Assembly (NCBI GenBank): GCA_905201305.1
Contig: CAJKNS010000007.1
Location: forward strand, 1-22,464
DNA: 22,464 bases
Direction: 5' to 3'
Source: an uncultured Eubacteriales bacterium
GTDB taxonomy: Bacteria; Bacillota; Clostridia; Oscillospirales; Oscillospiraceae
The notes beneath the pieces were generated by a model that did no database searches, was not told the DNA's origin, and saw only the letters and a program-made list of their open reading frames with translations. The first letter of the stretch is position 1; each line of letters opens with the position of its first letter. Made by a program: the position numbers and the translations under genes. Below are positions 7,197-14,653 of the stretch, in pieces.

Positions 7197-7342
7197 AGGG
7201 CAAAGATTCCCGTTGCCAACACAATCAGTACAATCAGAATCCATGCGCCCACACGCTGCCACATGGGACGAGGATGATATTCCTCGCTGGGCTTGATTTC
7301 CAGGGTTGGAAGGTCGGTTTCCTTCTTTTTCTCGTCTTTCAT
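7178..7342 (-). CDS. Small single-span membrane protein
   Basis: A 54-aa protein with a charged, lysine/glutamate-rich N-terminus (about 30 residues) followed by one C-terminal membrane span (GAWILIVLIVLATGIFALW), a tail-anchor-like layout. The ATG at 7342 has GGAGG 9 bases upstream, which is better than a further upstream ATG at 7387 lying inside the promoter. It is the first gene of the metallohydrolase-chr-ruv-glmM operon and overlaps the metallohydrolase start by 19 bases. I recognise no family. Its good RBS, own promoter and coupling indicate it is expressed. Confidence 0.72.
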   Translation of the reverse strand: MKDEKKKETDLPTLEIKPSEEYHPRPMWQRVGAWILIVLIVLATGIFALWGKIV

Positions 7343-7377
7343 GGACTGTCCTCCATTTTGGGGTACATAGTAATATG

Positions 7378-7407
7378 AGTATAGCACAGATTTGGGGGCA
7401 TTTACAA
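7378..7407 (-). promoter_or_regulatory. Promoter of the ruv-glmM operon
   Basis: On the minus strand TATACT (7378-7383) preceded by TGC forms an extended -10; TTGTAA (7402-7407) is a -35 candidate at 18 bases. The start would be near 7371, about 30 bases before the small membrane protein gene. It is the only good promoter upstream of the operon. Confidence 0.65.
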
Positions 7408-7434
7408 CCCCAGAGCTTCCATATCCCGGCAGGC

Positions 7435-8280
7435 TTATTTCAGCCGTCCCTCCAGCGTCAGGTATTGGTCAAAGATCAGCCGGCTGACTCGGGAACCGAA
7501 CACCGTTGCGGGGTGGTCGGGATAATACTGCTTATCGGAAAAGTCCTTGTTGAGCATGACAATCACATAGCTGCCATAGGGCGTGGTGATAATGCCGCCG
7601 TCATTCCGGCAGGCATTCATGCTGCCAGACTTGGATGCAAACCAGAACAGCTGCTCATCATAGTTGTCCGGATCCACATAGAACTGCGGCAGGGACTTTA
7701 CAATCATGGAATTATAGTGCTGCTGGGAGAGAATTTGCCACATCTGCTCCGAAGCCTCGGGGCTGATTAGCGTACGGTTTTGAATCCGCACAAACATGGA
7801 GGCATAATCTCTGGGGGTGGTGGTGCCCAGCTGATGGTACTTGGCAAAATCCAGCACATTGTGGAGCACGGTATCCCTGCAGCCCAGCTTTTGAATGCAG
7901 GCGTTGATATTGTCAATGCCCAGATAGTCGATGAGCATATTAGTGGCAATGTTATCGCTGACAATTATCATCAGGGTTGCCACGTTTTTGACGGAAAGGG
8001 TCGTGCCCACTTCCAAGGAGCCAAGGATTCCGCTGCCGTCGATCCAGAAGCGTTCCTCGCAGGTGAGCATGTCATGAAGACTTGCTTTCCCCTGCTCGAT
8101 GGCGTCGAATAATGCCGCCAGAATATACACCTTAATGGTGCTTGCCGTCTCGAATTTTTCATCCGGAAAACGGGTAATCACATTCCCCTTCAAATCATCG
8201 ATATACAGCCCCATGGTGCCGTCATAGCTTTTGAGCTCCGCTTCAATGCGCTCTTCCAATGTCAGTCTGGGATCGGTCAT
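7435..8280 (-). CDS. Class A beta-lactamase-fold serine hydrolase, cytosolic
   Basis: A 281-aa protein with the three serine beta-lactamase/penicillin-binding motifs: STIK (Ser47, Lys50), SDN at 108-110 and KSG at 217-219, the last in place of KTG. It is unlike true class A lactamases in two ways: no signal peptide is visible, and the omega-loop region (CRDTVLHNVLDFAKYHQLGTT, about 134-153) lacks the ExxLN deacylating glutamate. It is therefore better called a beta-lactamase-related peptidase or esterase than a resistance enzyme. Its start ATG overlaps the dipeptidase stop (ATGA), so the two are coupled. A role in trimming peptides, perhaps with D-residues, is inferred from the partner gene only. 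An acyl-enzyme through Ser47 is expected from the family. Confidence 0.87.
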   Translation of the reverse strand: MTDPRLTLEERIEAELKSYDGTMGLYIDDLKGNVITRFPDEKFETASTIKVYILAALFDAIEQGKASLHDMLTCEERFWIDGSGILGSLEVGTTLSVKNVATLMIIVSDNIATNMLIDYLGIDNINACIQKLGCRDTVLHNVLDFAKYHQLGTTTPRDYASMFVRIQNRTLISPEASEQMWQILSQQHYNSMIVKSLPQFYVDPDNYDEQLFWFASKSGSMNACRNDGGIITTPYGSYVIVMLNKDFSDKQYYPDHPATVFGSRVSRLIFDQYLTLEGRLK

Positions 8281-9245
8281 TTCAGCACCTCCCGATACAG
8301 CCGCAGGACATTGCCGTGGAATATCTTTTCAATCTGCTCGGTGCTGAAGCCCTGCCGGTCCATTTCCTGCGCCAGCAGTTGCATCTTATCGCAGTGATCC
8401 AGCTCCAGATCGCCGTCAATGCCGTCATAGTCGGTGCCCAGCCCTAGAATATCGCTGCCGCCGACGTTGAGAATGTGCTTGGCATGGCGCACCATGTCCT
8501 CCACCCGGCTTTTTCCGTTGGGATTCAGGAAATCGCCGCAGAAGTTCAGACCCATAACGCCGCCCTTGTCTGCCAGCGCCCGAATCATATCATCGGTCAT
8601 ATTCCGGGTATGGTTGCAGACAGCGCGGGCGTTGGAATGAGACGCCACAAAGGGACCGTCGCAGTATTTCACCACATCCCAGAAGCCGTCGTCGCCCAGA
8701 TGGCTGACATCCACGATCATGCCAACCCGGTTCATCTCCCGAACAATCTCAATGCCCTCGGGCTTCAGTCCATAATGGCGGGAGGGATCATAGTCCTTTG
8801 CCTTGACAATGGTGTTGGGATAGCCGATTTCATTTTCAAAGTTCCAGGTCAGGGTCAGCATCCGGACGCCCAGCCGGTAAAGACTGCGCACCACATAGGG
8901 ATTGCCCTTGAGCACAGCTCCCTCTTCAATGGTCAGCATACCGGACAGCTTGCCCGCAGCCCGATTCTTTTCAATGTCCTCATATTTCAGTACCGGCGCA
9001 ATGAGATCGGCATTTTCCGCCATGGCGCGATTGTATACGTCGATCATTTCCAGCACATTCACCAGCGGGTCCTTTTCTCTGCCCAGAAACACAAACATGG
9101 CAAAGTTCTGAAGCAGATAATCCCCCTTCTGCATTTTTTCAAGGTCTATATGCAGAGAATTGCTGCGAAGAGAAATGGGCTTCCCCGCTTTTTCCGCCTT
9201 CCACAGCTCTCCGATGGTATCGCAGTGCATATCTACAACTTTCAT
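8277..9245 (-). CDS. Membrane dipeptidase-type zinc dipeptidase (M19)
   Basis: M19 (renal dipeptidase) enzymes use a binuclear zinc centre to cleave dipeptides, and many accept a D-residue at the C-terminal position. The 322-aa product has all ligands in order: His7 and Asp9 (VDMHCDT), bridging Glu107 (LTIEEG), His182 (VDVSHLGD), His203 (ASHSNARAV) and the late Asp pair at 272/274 (GLGTDYDG). No signal peptide is present, so it acts in the cytosol despite the family name. The ATG at 9245 is chosen because the zinc-binding strand follows at once and AGAGG lies 10 bases upstream; an ATG-initiated extension to 9317 would pass through the promoter leader. It heads a two-gene unit with the beta-lactamase-like gene. 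Confidence 0.93.
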   Translation of the reverse strand: MKVVDMHCDTIGELWKAEKAGKPISLRSNSLHIDLEKMQKGDYLLQNFAMFVFLGREKDPLVNVLEMIDVYNRAMAENADLIAPVLKYEDIEKNRAAGKLSGMLTIEEGAVLKGNPYVVRSLYRLGVRMLTLTWNFENEIGYPNTIVKAKDYDPSRHYGLKPEGIEIVREMNRVGMIVDVSHLGDDGFWDVVKYCDGPFVASHSNARAVCNHTRNMTDDMIRALADKGGVMGLNFCGDFLNPNGKSRVEDMVRHAKHILNVGGSDILGLGTDYDGIDGDLELDHCDKMQLLAQEMDRQGFSTEQIEKIFHGNVLRLYREVLK

Positions 9246-9264
9246 AGAAACAGCCTCTTTTCCA

Positions 9265-9305
9265 GCAGTACCGTAAAAATCAGTGGCACCAGGGTGCAGT
9301 ACTGC
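9265..9305. repeat. Repeated GCAGTAC half-sites in the dipeptidase leader
   Basis: The 10-bp palindrome GCAGTACTGC lies at 9296-9305, just downstream of the predicted start. Its half-site GCAGTAC recurs at 9265-9271, exactly 31 bases away (about three helical turns). The two can also pair as a 7-bp RNA stem. This could be an operator or an RNA hairpin; no regulator is identified. Confidence 0.45.
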
Positions 9306-9322
9306 TTTAGAATTCACCCATT

Positions 9323-9351
9323 AGTTTACGAGATTTCAGAGCGGAAATCAA
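9323..9351 (-). promoter_or_regulatory. Promoter of the dipeptidase operon
   Basis: On the minus strand TTGATT (9346-9351), 17 bases, then TAAACT (9323-9328). The predicted start is near 9316, giving a leader of about 70 nt that contains a palindromic repeat (see 9265-9305). Confidence 0.6.
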
Positions 9352-9412
9352 GTCTCTTCCCGGAAACCGGACCAGTATCGTCGAATTGTTTTTGGAAACC
9401 GAACCGGAAGCC

Positions 9413-9449
9413 TTGCAACACAGATTTTTTTCGATATAATACCTGTGTT
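9413..9449 (+). promoter_or_regulatory. Promoter and possible operator of the C26-P1 peptidase operon
   Basis: Plus strand TTGCAA (9413-9418), 16 bases, then perfect TATAAT (9435-9440); start near 9447. A 7-bp inverted repeat AACACAG (9417-9423) / CTGTGTT (9443-9449) brackets the -10 element with a 19-base gap, which suits a repressor site. A GCCCA/TGGGC hairpin follows in the short leader. Confidence 0.68.
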
Positions 9450-9487
9450 TATCCCCGCCCAGCTTTGGGCAGAAAGCAGGTTCTATT

Positions 9488-10150
9488 ATGATTCATGTTG
9501 CCATTGCCGGAACCCCTGAGGGTGCCGCAAATTTTATTGCCGCTCTGAATGCTCTGGGCGCAGAGGGCAAGGATGTGCTCCAGGAGACAGATTTTTCCGG
9601 CTACGATGCGCTGATTCTTCCCGGCGGCGCAGACATTGATCCAGCACTGTTCGGTGAGGAAATCAACGGAAGCCGGAAAATCGAGCCGGAACGGGATCGC
9701 CGTCAAATTGAGATTTTGCAGCACTTTCTGGACGCCGGAAAGCCCATCTTAGGCGTATGCAAGGGGCACCAGCTTTTAAACGTTGCGCTGGGGGGCAAGA
9801 TCTGCCAGAACATTCCCCAATATGAGGTTCATCAGTGGATCGAGCACGACCAGGCGCACGGCAGCCACTGTCTGCCGGACTGCTTTTTAGCGGAGCTTTA
9901 TGGCACCGATTTTCCCATCAACAGTGCCCATCATCAGGCAATTCTGGAGCCGGTACCGGGCTTCCGCGCCATTCAGTGGGCGCCGGACGGCGTTCTGGAG
10001 GCAATGGTCCATGAGGAAAAGCCCATTATTGGGCTCCAGTGGCACCCGGAACGGATGTGTCTTGCCCACCGGCGGGCAGACACGGTAGACGGTCTGCCCA
10101 TTTTTGACTACTTCCTCAAGGTCATCCGCGGCGAGGCAAAGGTATACTGA
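9488..10150 (+). CDS. C26-family class I glutamine amidotransferase-like peptidase
   Basis: A 220-aa protein of the gamma-glutamyl hydrolase / PuuD group, which cleaves gamma-glutamyl bonds in the cytosol. Landmarks: LPGGADIDPALFGE (residues 44-57), the nucleophile elbow GVCKGHQ with Cys91, HHQAI near 148, and the catalytic dyad in WHPE with His186 and Glu188. The loop carries Lys after the Cys where many homologues have Arg, a mild variation. The ATG at 9488 has AGCAGG upstream. The stop overlaps the next start (TGATG), so the P1 peptidase is coupled. Context (peptidases and a peptide importer) supports action on gamma-glutamyl peptides rather than purely polyamine breakdown; that is inference. 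Confidence 0.9.
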   Translation: MIHVAIAGTPEGAANFIAALNALGAEGKDVLQETDFSGYDALILPGGADIDPALFGEEINGSRKIEPERDRRQIEILQHFLDAGKPILGVCKGHQLLNVALGGKICQNIPQYEVHQWIEHDQAHGSHCLPDCFLAELYGTDFPINSAHHQAILEPVPGFRAIQWAPDGVLEAMVHEEKPIIGLQWHPERMCLAHRRADTVDGLPIFDYFLKVIRGEAKVY

Positions 10151-11220
10151 TGCGAATTCGGGATTATGGATTCATTCCGGGCACCATGCCCGCGGGACCG
10201 CGGAACAGCATTACCGATGTTTCAGGCGTTACCGTCGGTCATACCACCCTGCATCAGGACGACATTCACACCGGCGTTACCGCCATTCTTCCCGCCCAGG
10301 ACAATTTGTTCGCCAACAAACTCACTGCCGCCTGCTATGTACACAACGGCTTTGGCAAAACCGCCGGACTCATGCAGATTCAGGAGCTGGGCACATTGGA
10401 AACACCCATTGCATTGACCAACACCCTGAATGTGGGTCTGGTATCCGACGCACTGGTGGAATACACCCTGGACCGCTGCCGGCAGGATGGGATTTCCCTC
10501 CGTTCTCTGAACCCGGTGGTGGGAGAATGCAACGACGGACGGCTGAGCCATATCGCGCTCCGTCCGGTGAAACAGCAGCATGTGTTCTCCGCCATTGCTG
10601 CTGCAAGCCATGATGTGGAGGAAGGCGCGGTGGGTGCCGGCTCCGGAACCATCTGTTTTGGATTAAAAGGCGGCATTGGCACCGCCTCCCGCACCTTTTC
10701 CATTGGCGGCAGTACCTACACCCTTGGCGTATTGGTACAGTCCAACTTCGGTTCCACGCAGGACCTTACCGTCTGCGGTCAGCCCATTGGACAGCAGGTT
10801 CTTCCGCTGCTGGAGAAAATGAAATATGCGCCCACAAAGGTGGACGCAGGTTCCATTATGATGATTGTGGCAACGGATTTGCCGCTCTCGTCCCGGCAGC
10901 TCTATCGGGTCATTCGCCGCTGCGGCGTGGGACTTGCCAGAACCGGCTCCTATCTGGGACACGGAAGCGGCGAGGTGATGATCGGTTTTACCACGGCGAA
11001 CCGGATTTCCACGGAGAGTCCTCCCCTGTGTGCCATGCATATCGTACAAGAGGATTTGCTGGACATTCCCTTCCGCGCCGCTGCGGAGGCAACGGAGGAA
11101 GCGGTGCTCAATTCTCTGGCAGCCGCCCATACCGTAACCGGCTACGGCGGTCTTACGATTCATGCGCTGGAAGATCTCCTTTGCCCATCAGCAGACGGAC
11201 CTGTCCTCCGGGCTTTGTGA
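10150..11220 (+). CDS. P1-family (DmpA-type, S58) aminopeptidase
   Basis: S58/P1 proteins are self-cleaving N-terminal nucleophile hydrolases; characterised members release D-amino acids, beta-amino acids or ordinary N-terminal residues. The 356-aa precursor has NSITDVSGVTVGH (19-31), the NTLNVG strand near 91, EGAVGAGSGTICFGLKGGIGTASR in two parts around 159-181, and the processing site DAG|SIMMIVATD with Gly234-Ser235. Ser235 should become the nucleophile of the beta chain after autocleavage. No signal peptide. The ATG overlaps the previous stop by one base. The last 68 bases overlap the 3' end of the convergent acetyltransferase gene, and the roughly 15 residues after LTIHALEDLL look like a dispensable tail. 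Confidence 0.93.
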   Translation: MRIRDYGFIPGTMPAGPRNSITDVSGVTVGHTTLHQDDIHTGVTAILPAQDNLFANKLTAACYVHNGFGKTAGLMQIQELGTLETPIALTNTLNVGLVSDALVEYTLDRCRQDGISLRSLNPVVGECNDGRLSHIALRPVKQQHVFSAIAAASHDVEEGAVGAGSGTICFGLKGGIGTASRTFSIGGSTYTLGVLVQSNFGSTQDLTVCGQPIGQQVLPLLEKMKYAPTKVDAGSIMMIVATDLPLSSRQLYRVIRRCGVGLARTGSYLGHGSGEVMIGFTTANRISTESPPLCAMHIVQEDLLDIPFRAAAEATEEAVLNSLAAAHTVTGYGGLTIHALEDLLCPSADGPVLRAL

Positions 11221-11677
11221 TGGTCTTTCGGACGGTAAAGCCGTTTTTCTCAAAATTTCGGATACTTGGATAATTACCGGGCGCAACGGTGCCCACCAAA
11301 TAGGGATATGTTTTCATTCCCAGCTCCACTGCCCAGGCAAACATTTTTCCCATGATGCCCTTGCCCTGTGCCTGGGGCAATACCGCAGCGGAATCCATCA
11401 TCAGTGTTTTTTGCAACGCATCCTCAGAAAATTCCAGATATCGTCCCAGATTATTCTCCTGAAGCCCTGGCGCCGCCGCCATGAAAAAACCCAACGGCGT
11501 CCCCTGCTCCAGTGCCAGCAGCACAAAGCCGTCCTGACAAACATAATGGGATACATAAGCTGCATCGTCTAAAATATAGGCGCTGGGATCCGCCATTGCT
11601 TCGTGCGCTTTCCGCATAATCTCCATAATTGCGGGAACATCCTGAATTTCCGCCAGACGCAAGATAATCTGACCCAA
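11153..11677 (-). CDS. GNAT-family N-acetyltransferase
   Basis: A 174-aa GCN5-related acetyltransferase. The acetyl-CoA pyrophosphate loop is AVLPQAQGKGIMGKMF at about residues 98-113 (Q-x-x-G-x-G form), followed by the typical late motif VAPGNYPSIRNFEKNGF (131-147). The substrate cannot be predicted. The start is set at the TTG at 11677 because AGGAAG lies 6 bases upstream; longer reading passes through the intergenic hairpin and has no RBS. It is downstream of the peptide ABC transporter in the same direction, 56 bases after its last gene. Its last 68 bases overlap the convergent P1 peptidase gene and encode the final strand (GGQVRLLMGK), so the overlap is functional for this gene. Confidence 0.85.
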   Translation of the reverse strand: MGQIILRLAEIQDVPAIMEIMRKAHEAMADPSAYILDDAAYVSHYVCQDGFVLLALEQGTPLGFFMAAAPGLQENNLGRYLEFSEDALQKTLMMDSAAVLPQAQGKGIMGKMFAWAVELGMKTYPYLVGTVAPGNYPSIRNFEKNGFTVRKTITKPGGQVRLLMGKGDLPAHES

Positions 11678-11699
11678 AGCAATCTTCCTTTCAGTGCAT

Positions 11700-11728
11700 A
11701 AGCCCACCGCAGGCCGCGGTGGGCTTTT
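11700..11728. terminator. GC-rich hairpin between the ABC ATPase and acetyltransferase genes
   Basis: An 11-bp perfect stem (AAGCCCACCGC, 5-base loop, complement) spans 11700-11726. Read on the plus strand it is followed by CTTTTC, on the minus strand by only CTTATG. It follows the last transporter ATPase gene on the minus strand, where it may act as a partial terminator or 3' stabiliser; its better T-tract points against transcription arriving from the P1 peptidase side. Confidence 0.6.
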
Positions 11729-11733
11729 CATAA

Positions 11734-12711
11734 TTACGCATTGATGTTTAAGGGATAGTGGCAGGCAACCTGACGATCCCCATAGTTCTTCAGCTCCGGA
11801 ACCTCCTGCGCGCACTTTTCCGTAGCATAGGGGCAGCGGGTACGGAACCGGCAGCCGGAAGGCGGATTCACCGGGCTGGGAATTTCGCCGGTGAGCAGCT
11901 CCTTATCGTCGTCCCGCTGTGTGGGATCCGGCTGAGGAACGGAATCCAGCAGAAACTTGGTGTAGGGATGCATAGGCGCGGTGTAGATTTCCTCCGTCTC
12001 GCCGATCTCGCAGATGCAGCCCAGAAACATCACAGCCACCCGATCCGAAATATGCCGCACCACACTGAGGTCGTGGGAAATGAACAGATAAGTCAGCTGA
12101 TACTGTTCCTGCAAATCGTCCAGCAGGTTCAGAACCTGAGACTGAATGGACACGTCCAGTGCAGAAACCGGCTCGTCACAGACAATCAGCCTTGGGCGCA
12201 GTGCCAGCGCCCGGGCAATTCCGATTCTCTGCCGCTGACCGCCGGAGAACTGGTGGGGATACCGCCGCAGGAACTCCACGGGAATTCCAACCTCCTGCAT
12301 CAGCTCCACCACCCGGTGCCGGGTCTCCATCTTATTGGCGCAGACCTTATGGGTAATCAGCGGTTCGGAAATAATCCGCTCCACGTTCATTCTGGGGTTC
12401 AGGGATGCATAGGGGTCCTGGAAAATAATCTGCATTTCCTTCCGAAACTCCCGCAGAGCTTTTCCCTTGAGCTTTCCAACGTTGGTGCCGTCAAAAATCA
12501 CCTCACCGGAGGTGGGCTCCAGCAGCCGAAGCAGCAGACGGCCAAGAGTACTTTTACCGCATCCGCTCTCGCCCACCAGTGCCAGAGTTTCGCCCTCATA
12601 AATCTGAAAGCTTACATCGGATACCGCATGGACAACGCCCTTACCGGAGCCGGATACCGGGAACTCTTTGACCAGGTTATGTACGTCAACCAAGACCTTA
12701 TTCTTCTCCAT
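11734..12711 (-). CDS. Peptide ABC transporter ATPase, OppF/DppF type
   Basis: A 325-aa ATPase that powers uptake of oligo- or dipeptides together with the OppD-type subunit. Landmarks: Walker A GESGCGKST (48-56), Q-loop FQDPYASLNPRM near 97, signature FSGGQRQR (155-162), Walker B LIVCDEP (175-181), H-loop ISHDLSVVRH, then the C-terminal oligopeptide-transporter region with Cys-rich GCRFRTRCPYATEKC. The ATG at 12711 follows GGAGG by 8 bases and lies 14 bases inside the end of the preceding ATPase gene; an upstream ATG at 12732 would place the RBS inside the coding region. Last of the five transporter genes. Confidence 0.95.
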   Translation of the reverse strand: MEKNKVLVDVHNLVKEFPVSGSGKGVVHAVSDVSFQIYEGETLALVGESGCGKSTLGRLLLRLLEPTSGEVIFDGTNVGKLKGKALREFRKEMQIIFQDPYASLNPRMNVERIISEPLITHKVCANKMETRHRVVELMQEVGIPVEFLRRYPHQFSGGQRQRIGIARALALRPRLIVCDEPVSALDVSIQSQVLNLLDDLQEQYQLTYLFISHDLSVVRHISDRVAVMFLGCICEIGETEEIYTAPMHPYTKFLLDSVPQPDPTQRDDDKELLTGEIPSPVNPPSGCRFRTRCPYATEKCAQEVPELKNYGDRQVACHYPLNINA

Positions 12712-13687
12712 GGTCGTCTCCTCCCTTCTCATAGCGGAAGCAGCGAACCATATGTCCGTCTCCTACCGGGTAAAGCTCCGGACGCTCTTGACGGCAGCGC
12801 TCGGTGGCATAATCGCAGCGGGTACAGAAGCTGCACCCCTTGGGCAGATGCAGCAGGTTCGGCACCACGCCGCGGATGCTGTAAAGCCGGTCCACCTGAT
12901 TGTCCATTCTGGGAATGGATTTCAGCAGTCCCTCGGTGTAGGGATGGCAGGTATTCCGGAACAGCTCAAAGGTTTCCGCCTGCTCCATCACCTTGCCGGC
13001 ATACATCACATAGACCATGTCGCACATCTGTGCCACAACGCCCATGTTATGAGTAATCATCAGAATGGATGTGCCGTTGTCATCCCGGAGCTTTTTCATG
13101 AGCTTCAAAATCTGCGCTTCAATGGTCACGTCCAGCGCGGTGGTAGGCTCGTCCGCAATCAGCAGCTCCGGCTCGCAGACCATTGCCATGCCGATCATCA
13201 CTCTCTGGCGAAGACCGCCGGAGAGCTGGTGCGGATAGGAATTGTAGCGCTTTTCCGGCTCGGGAATGCCGATTTTCCGGAAGATATCGATGACCTTGTT
13301 CTTTGCCTCTTCCTTGCTAAGGTTCTGGTGCAGCAGAATTGCCTCCCGAACCTGCTTTCCAACGGTGTAAACGGGGTTCAAAGACGTCATTGGCTCCTGA
13401 AAGATCATGGAGATCTCATTGCCCCGGACGCTGCGCATTTCCTTTTCCGATGCATCCAGCAGGTTTCTGCCCATGAGCATTACCTTGCCGTCTACAATTT
13501 TACCGGGCTTTTTCACCAGCTGCATCACGCTCATGGCGGTCATGCTCTTGCCGCAGCCGCTTTCTCCCACCAGACCTACAATCTTGCCCTTGGGAATGTC
13601 AATGGAAACATCGTCAACCACAGGAGAAATGCCCTTGGAGGTTTGAAACTGGGTTTTCAGATGCTGAATTTGAAGTGTATATTCCAT
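12698..13687 (-). CDS. Peptide ABC transporter ATPase, OppD/DppD type
   Basis: A 329-aa ATPase pairing with the OppF-type subunit. Landmarks: Walker A GESGCGKSM (41-49), FQEPMTSLNPVYTVG near 96-110, signature LSGGLRQR (155-162), Walker B LLIADEP (175-181), H-loop ITHNMGVVAQ, and the C-terminal Cys-rich segment GCSFCTRCDYATERC. The family's C-terminal region often carries such cysteines and in some homologues binds an iron-sulfur cluster; that is not established here. The ATG at 13687 has AAGGAGGGAG upstream. Complete. Confidence 0.95.
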   Translation of the reverse strand: MEYTLQIQHLKTQFQTSKGISPVVDDVSIDIPKGKIVGLVGESGCGKSMTAMSVMQLVKKPGKIVDGKVMLMGRNLLDASEKEMRSVRGNEISMIFQEPMTSLNPVYTVGKQVREAILLHQNLSKEEAKNKVIDIFRKIGIPEPEKRYNSYPHQLSGGLRQRVMIGMAMVCEPELLIADEPTTALDVTIEAQILKLMKKLRDDNGTSILMITHNMGVVAQMCDMVYVMYAGKVMEQAETFELFRNTCHPYTEGLLKSIPRMDNQVDRLYSIRGVVPNLLHLPKGCSFCTRCDYATERCRQERPELYPVGDGHMVRCFRYEKGGDDHGEE

Positions 13688-13699
13688 GCTTCTCCCTCC

Positions 13700-14638
13700 T
13701 TACTGCTGCTTGCCATAGGGGTCCAGCACATCGCGAACGCCGTCGCCCAGGAAGTTAAATGCCAATGCCAGCACCAGAATCGCAACACCGGGAGCAATGG
13801 CAACCACAGGGTTGGTGAACAGATAATCCTTGCCCTCGGACACCATTAGACCCCAGCTGGTGGCAGGAGACTGTGCGCCGATGCCCAGATAGCTCAGGCT
13901 GGACTCAGAGAGGATAGAACCGGGAATATTCAAGGTAAACAACACAATCAGGGATGGCAGACAGTTGGGCAGAATATGCCGGAACATGGTTTTAAAGCTG
14001 CCGACGCCCATGCTTCTTGCCGCCTGGACATATTCCATTTCTCTGAGGGACAGAGTCTGAGAACGGACCACACGAGCGGTGCCCGCCCAGGACACAATGG
14101 TCAGCGCCAGGAAGATGTTCACGATACCGCTGCCCAGGGTATACATAACCACCATTGCCAGCAGCAGAGACGGGAACGCCATGACGATATCCGCCAGACG
14201 CATGATAATAAAGTCCACGGTTTTGCCCAGATAGCCGGACATCAGCCCCAGAATCGTGCCCAGAATCATGGAGATCAACGTGGGGAAAATACCGATGCAC
14301 AGAGAAATCCGCGCGCCGTAAATCATTCGGCTGAGCACATCGCGTCCCAGCTGATCGGTACCGAAAATGTGCTGGAGACTCATGCCCTCCAGACGATGGG
14401 TAAGATCCTGCTTGGCGGGATCGTAGGGCGCTACAATCGGTGCAAACACCGCCGCCAGTACGATCAGCAGAATCACCAGGGCAGAAAACGCCGCCAGCTT
14501 ATTCTCTTTACATAGCCGTTTCATTTTATCCCAGGCGGTATCATCCTCGCCCAGCTGTGCGGCAATGTCTTCTTCCGTTTCATTATTTTTAACAGCCTGA
14601 TCTGCGACCTTGGCTGCATATCGATCTGATTTCCGCAA
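13700..14638 (-). CDS. Peptide ABC transporter permease, OppC/DppC type
   Basis: A 312-aa inner membrane permease. A hydrophilic N-terminus of about 45 residues, rich in Asp/Glu/Lys, precedes the first span (AAFSALVILLIVLAAVFAPIVA). The OppC N-terminal signature APYDP and FGTDQLGRDVLSR lies at 70-104. The EAA loop that contacts the ATPases is AARSMGVGSFKTMFRHILPN at about 206-225. Six spans fit the hydrophobic profile. The start is a TTG at 14638, supported by GAGGGGG 8 bases upstream; the next Met (39) would remove only the hydrophilic tail. It follows the OppB-type gene by 15 bases. Confidence 0.94.
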   Translation of the reverse strand: MRKSDRYAAKVADQAVKNNETEEDIAAQLGEDDTAWDKMKRLCKENKLAAFSALVILLIVLAAVFAPIVAPYDPAKQDLTHRLEGMSLQHIFGTDQLGRDVLSRMIYGARISLCIGIFPTLISMILGTILGLMSGYLGKTVDFIIMRLADIVMAFPSLLLAMVVMYTLGSGIVNIFLALTIVSWAGTARVVRSQTLSLREMEYVQAARSMGVGSFKTMFRHILPNCLPSLIVLFTLNIPGSILSESSLSYLGIGAQSPATSWGLMVSEGKDYLFTNPVVAIAPGVAILVLALAFNFLGDGVRDVLDPYGKQQ

Positions 14639-14653
14639 GCGTTACGCCCCCTC

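Noticed and set aside
7435..8280. Antibiotic-resistance beta-lactamase
   Set aside because: No export signal, no omega-loop ExxLN motif, and an operon partner that is a dipeptidase.
8475..9491. A 338-codon plus-strand frame opposite the dipeptidase
   Set aside because: It spans the divergent promoter region and runs into the next gene; no recognisable domain.
11758..13056. A 432-codon plus-strand frame opposite the two transporter ATPases
   Set aside because: Low-complexity, Gln/His/Arg-rich translation with no domain; the opposite strand carries full ABC ATPase motifs.
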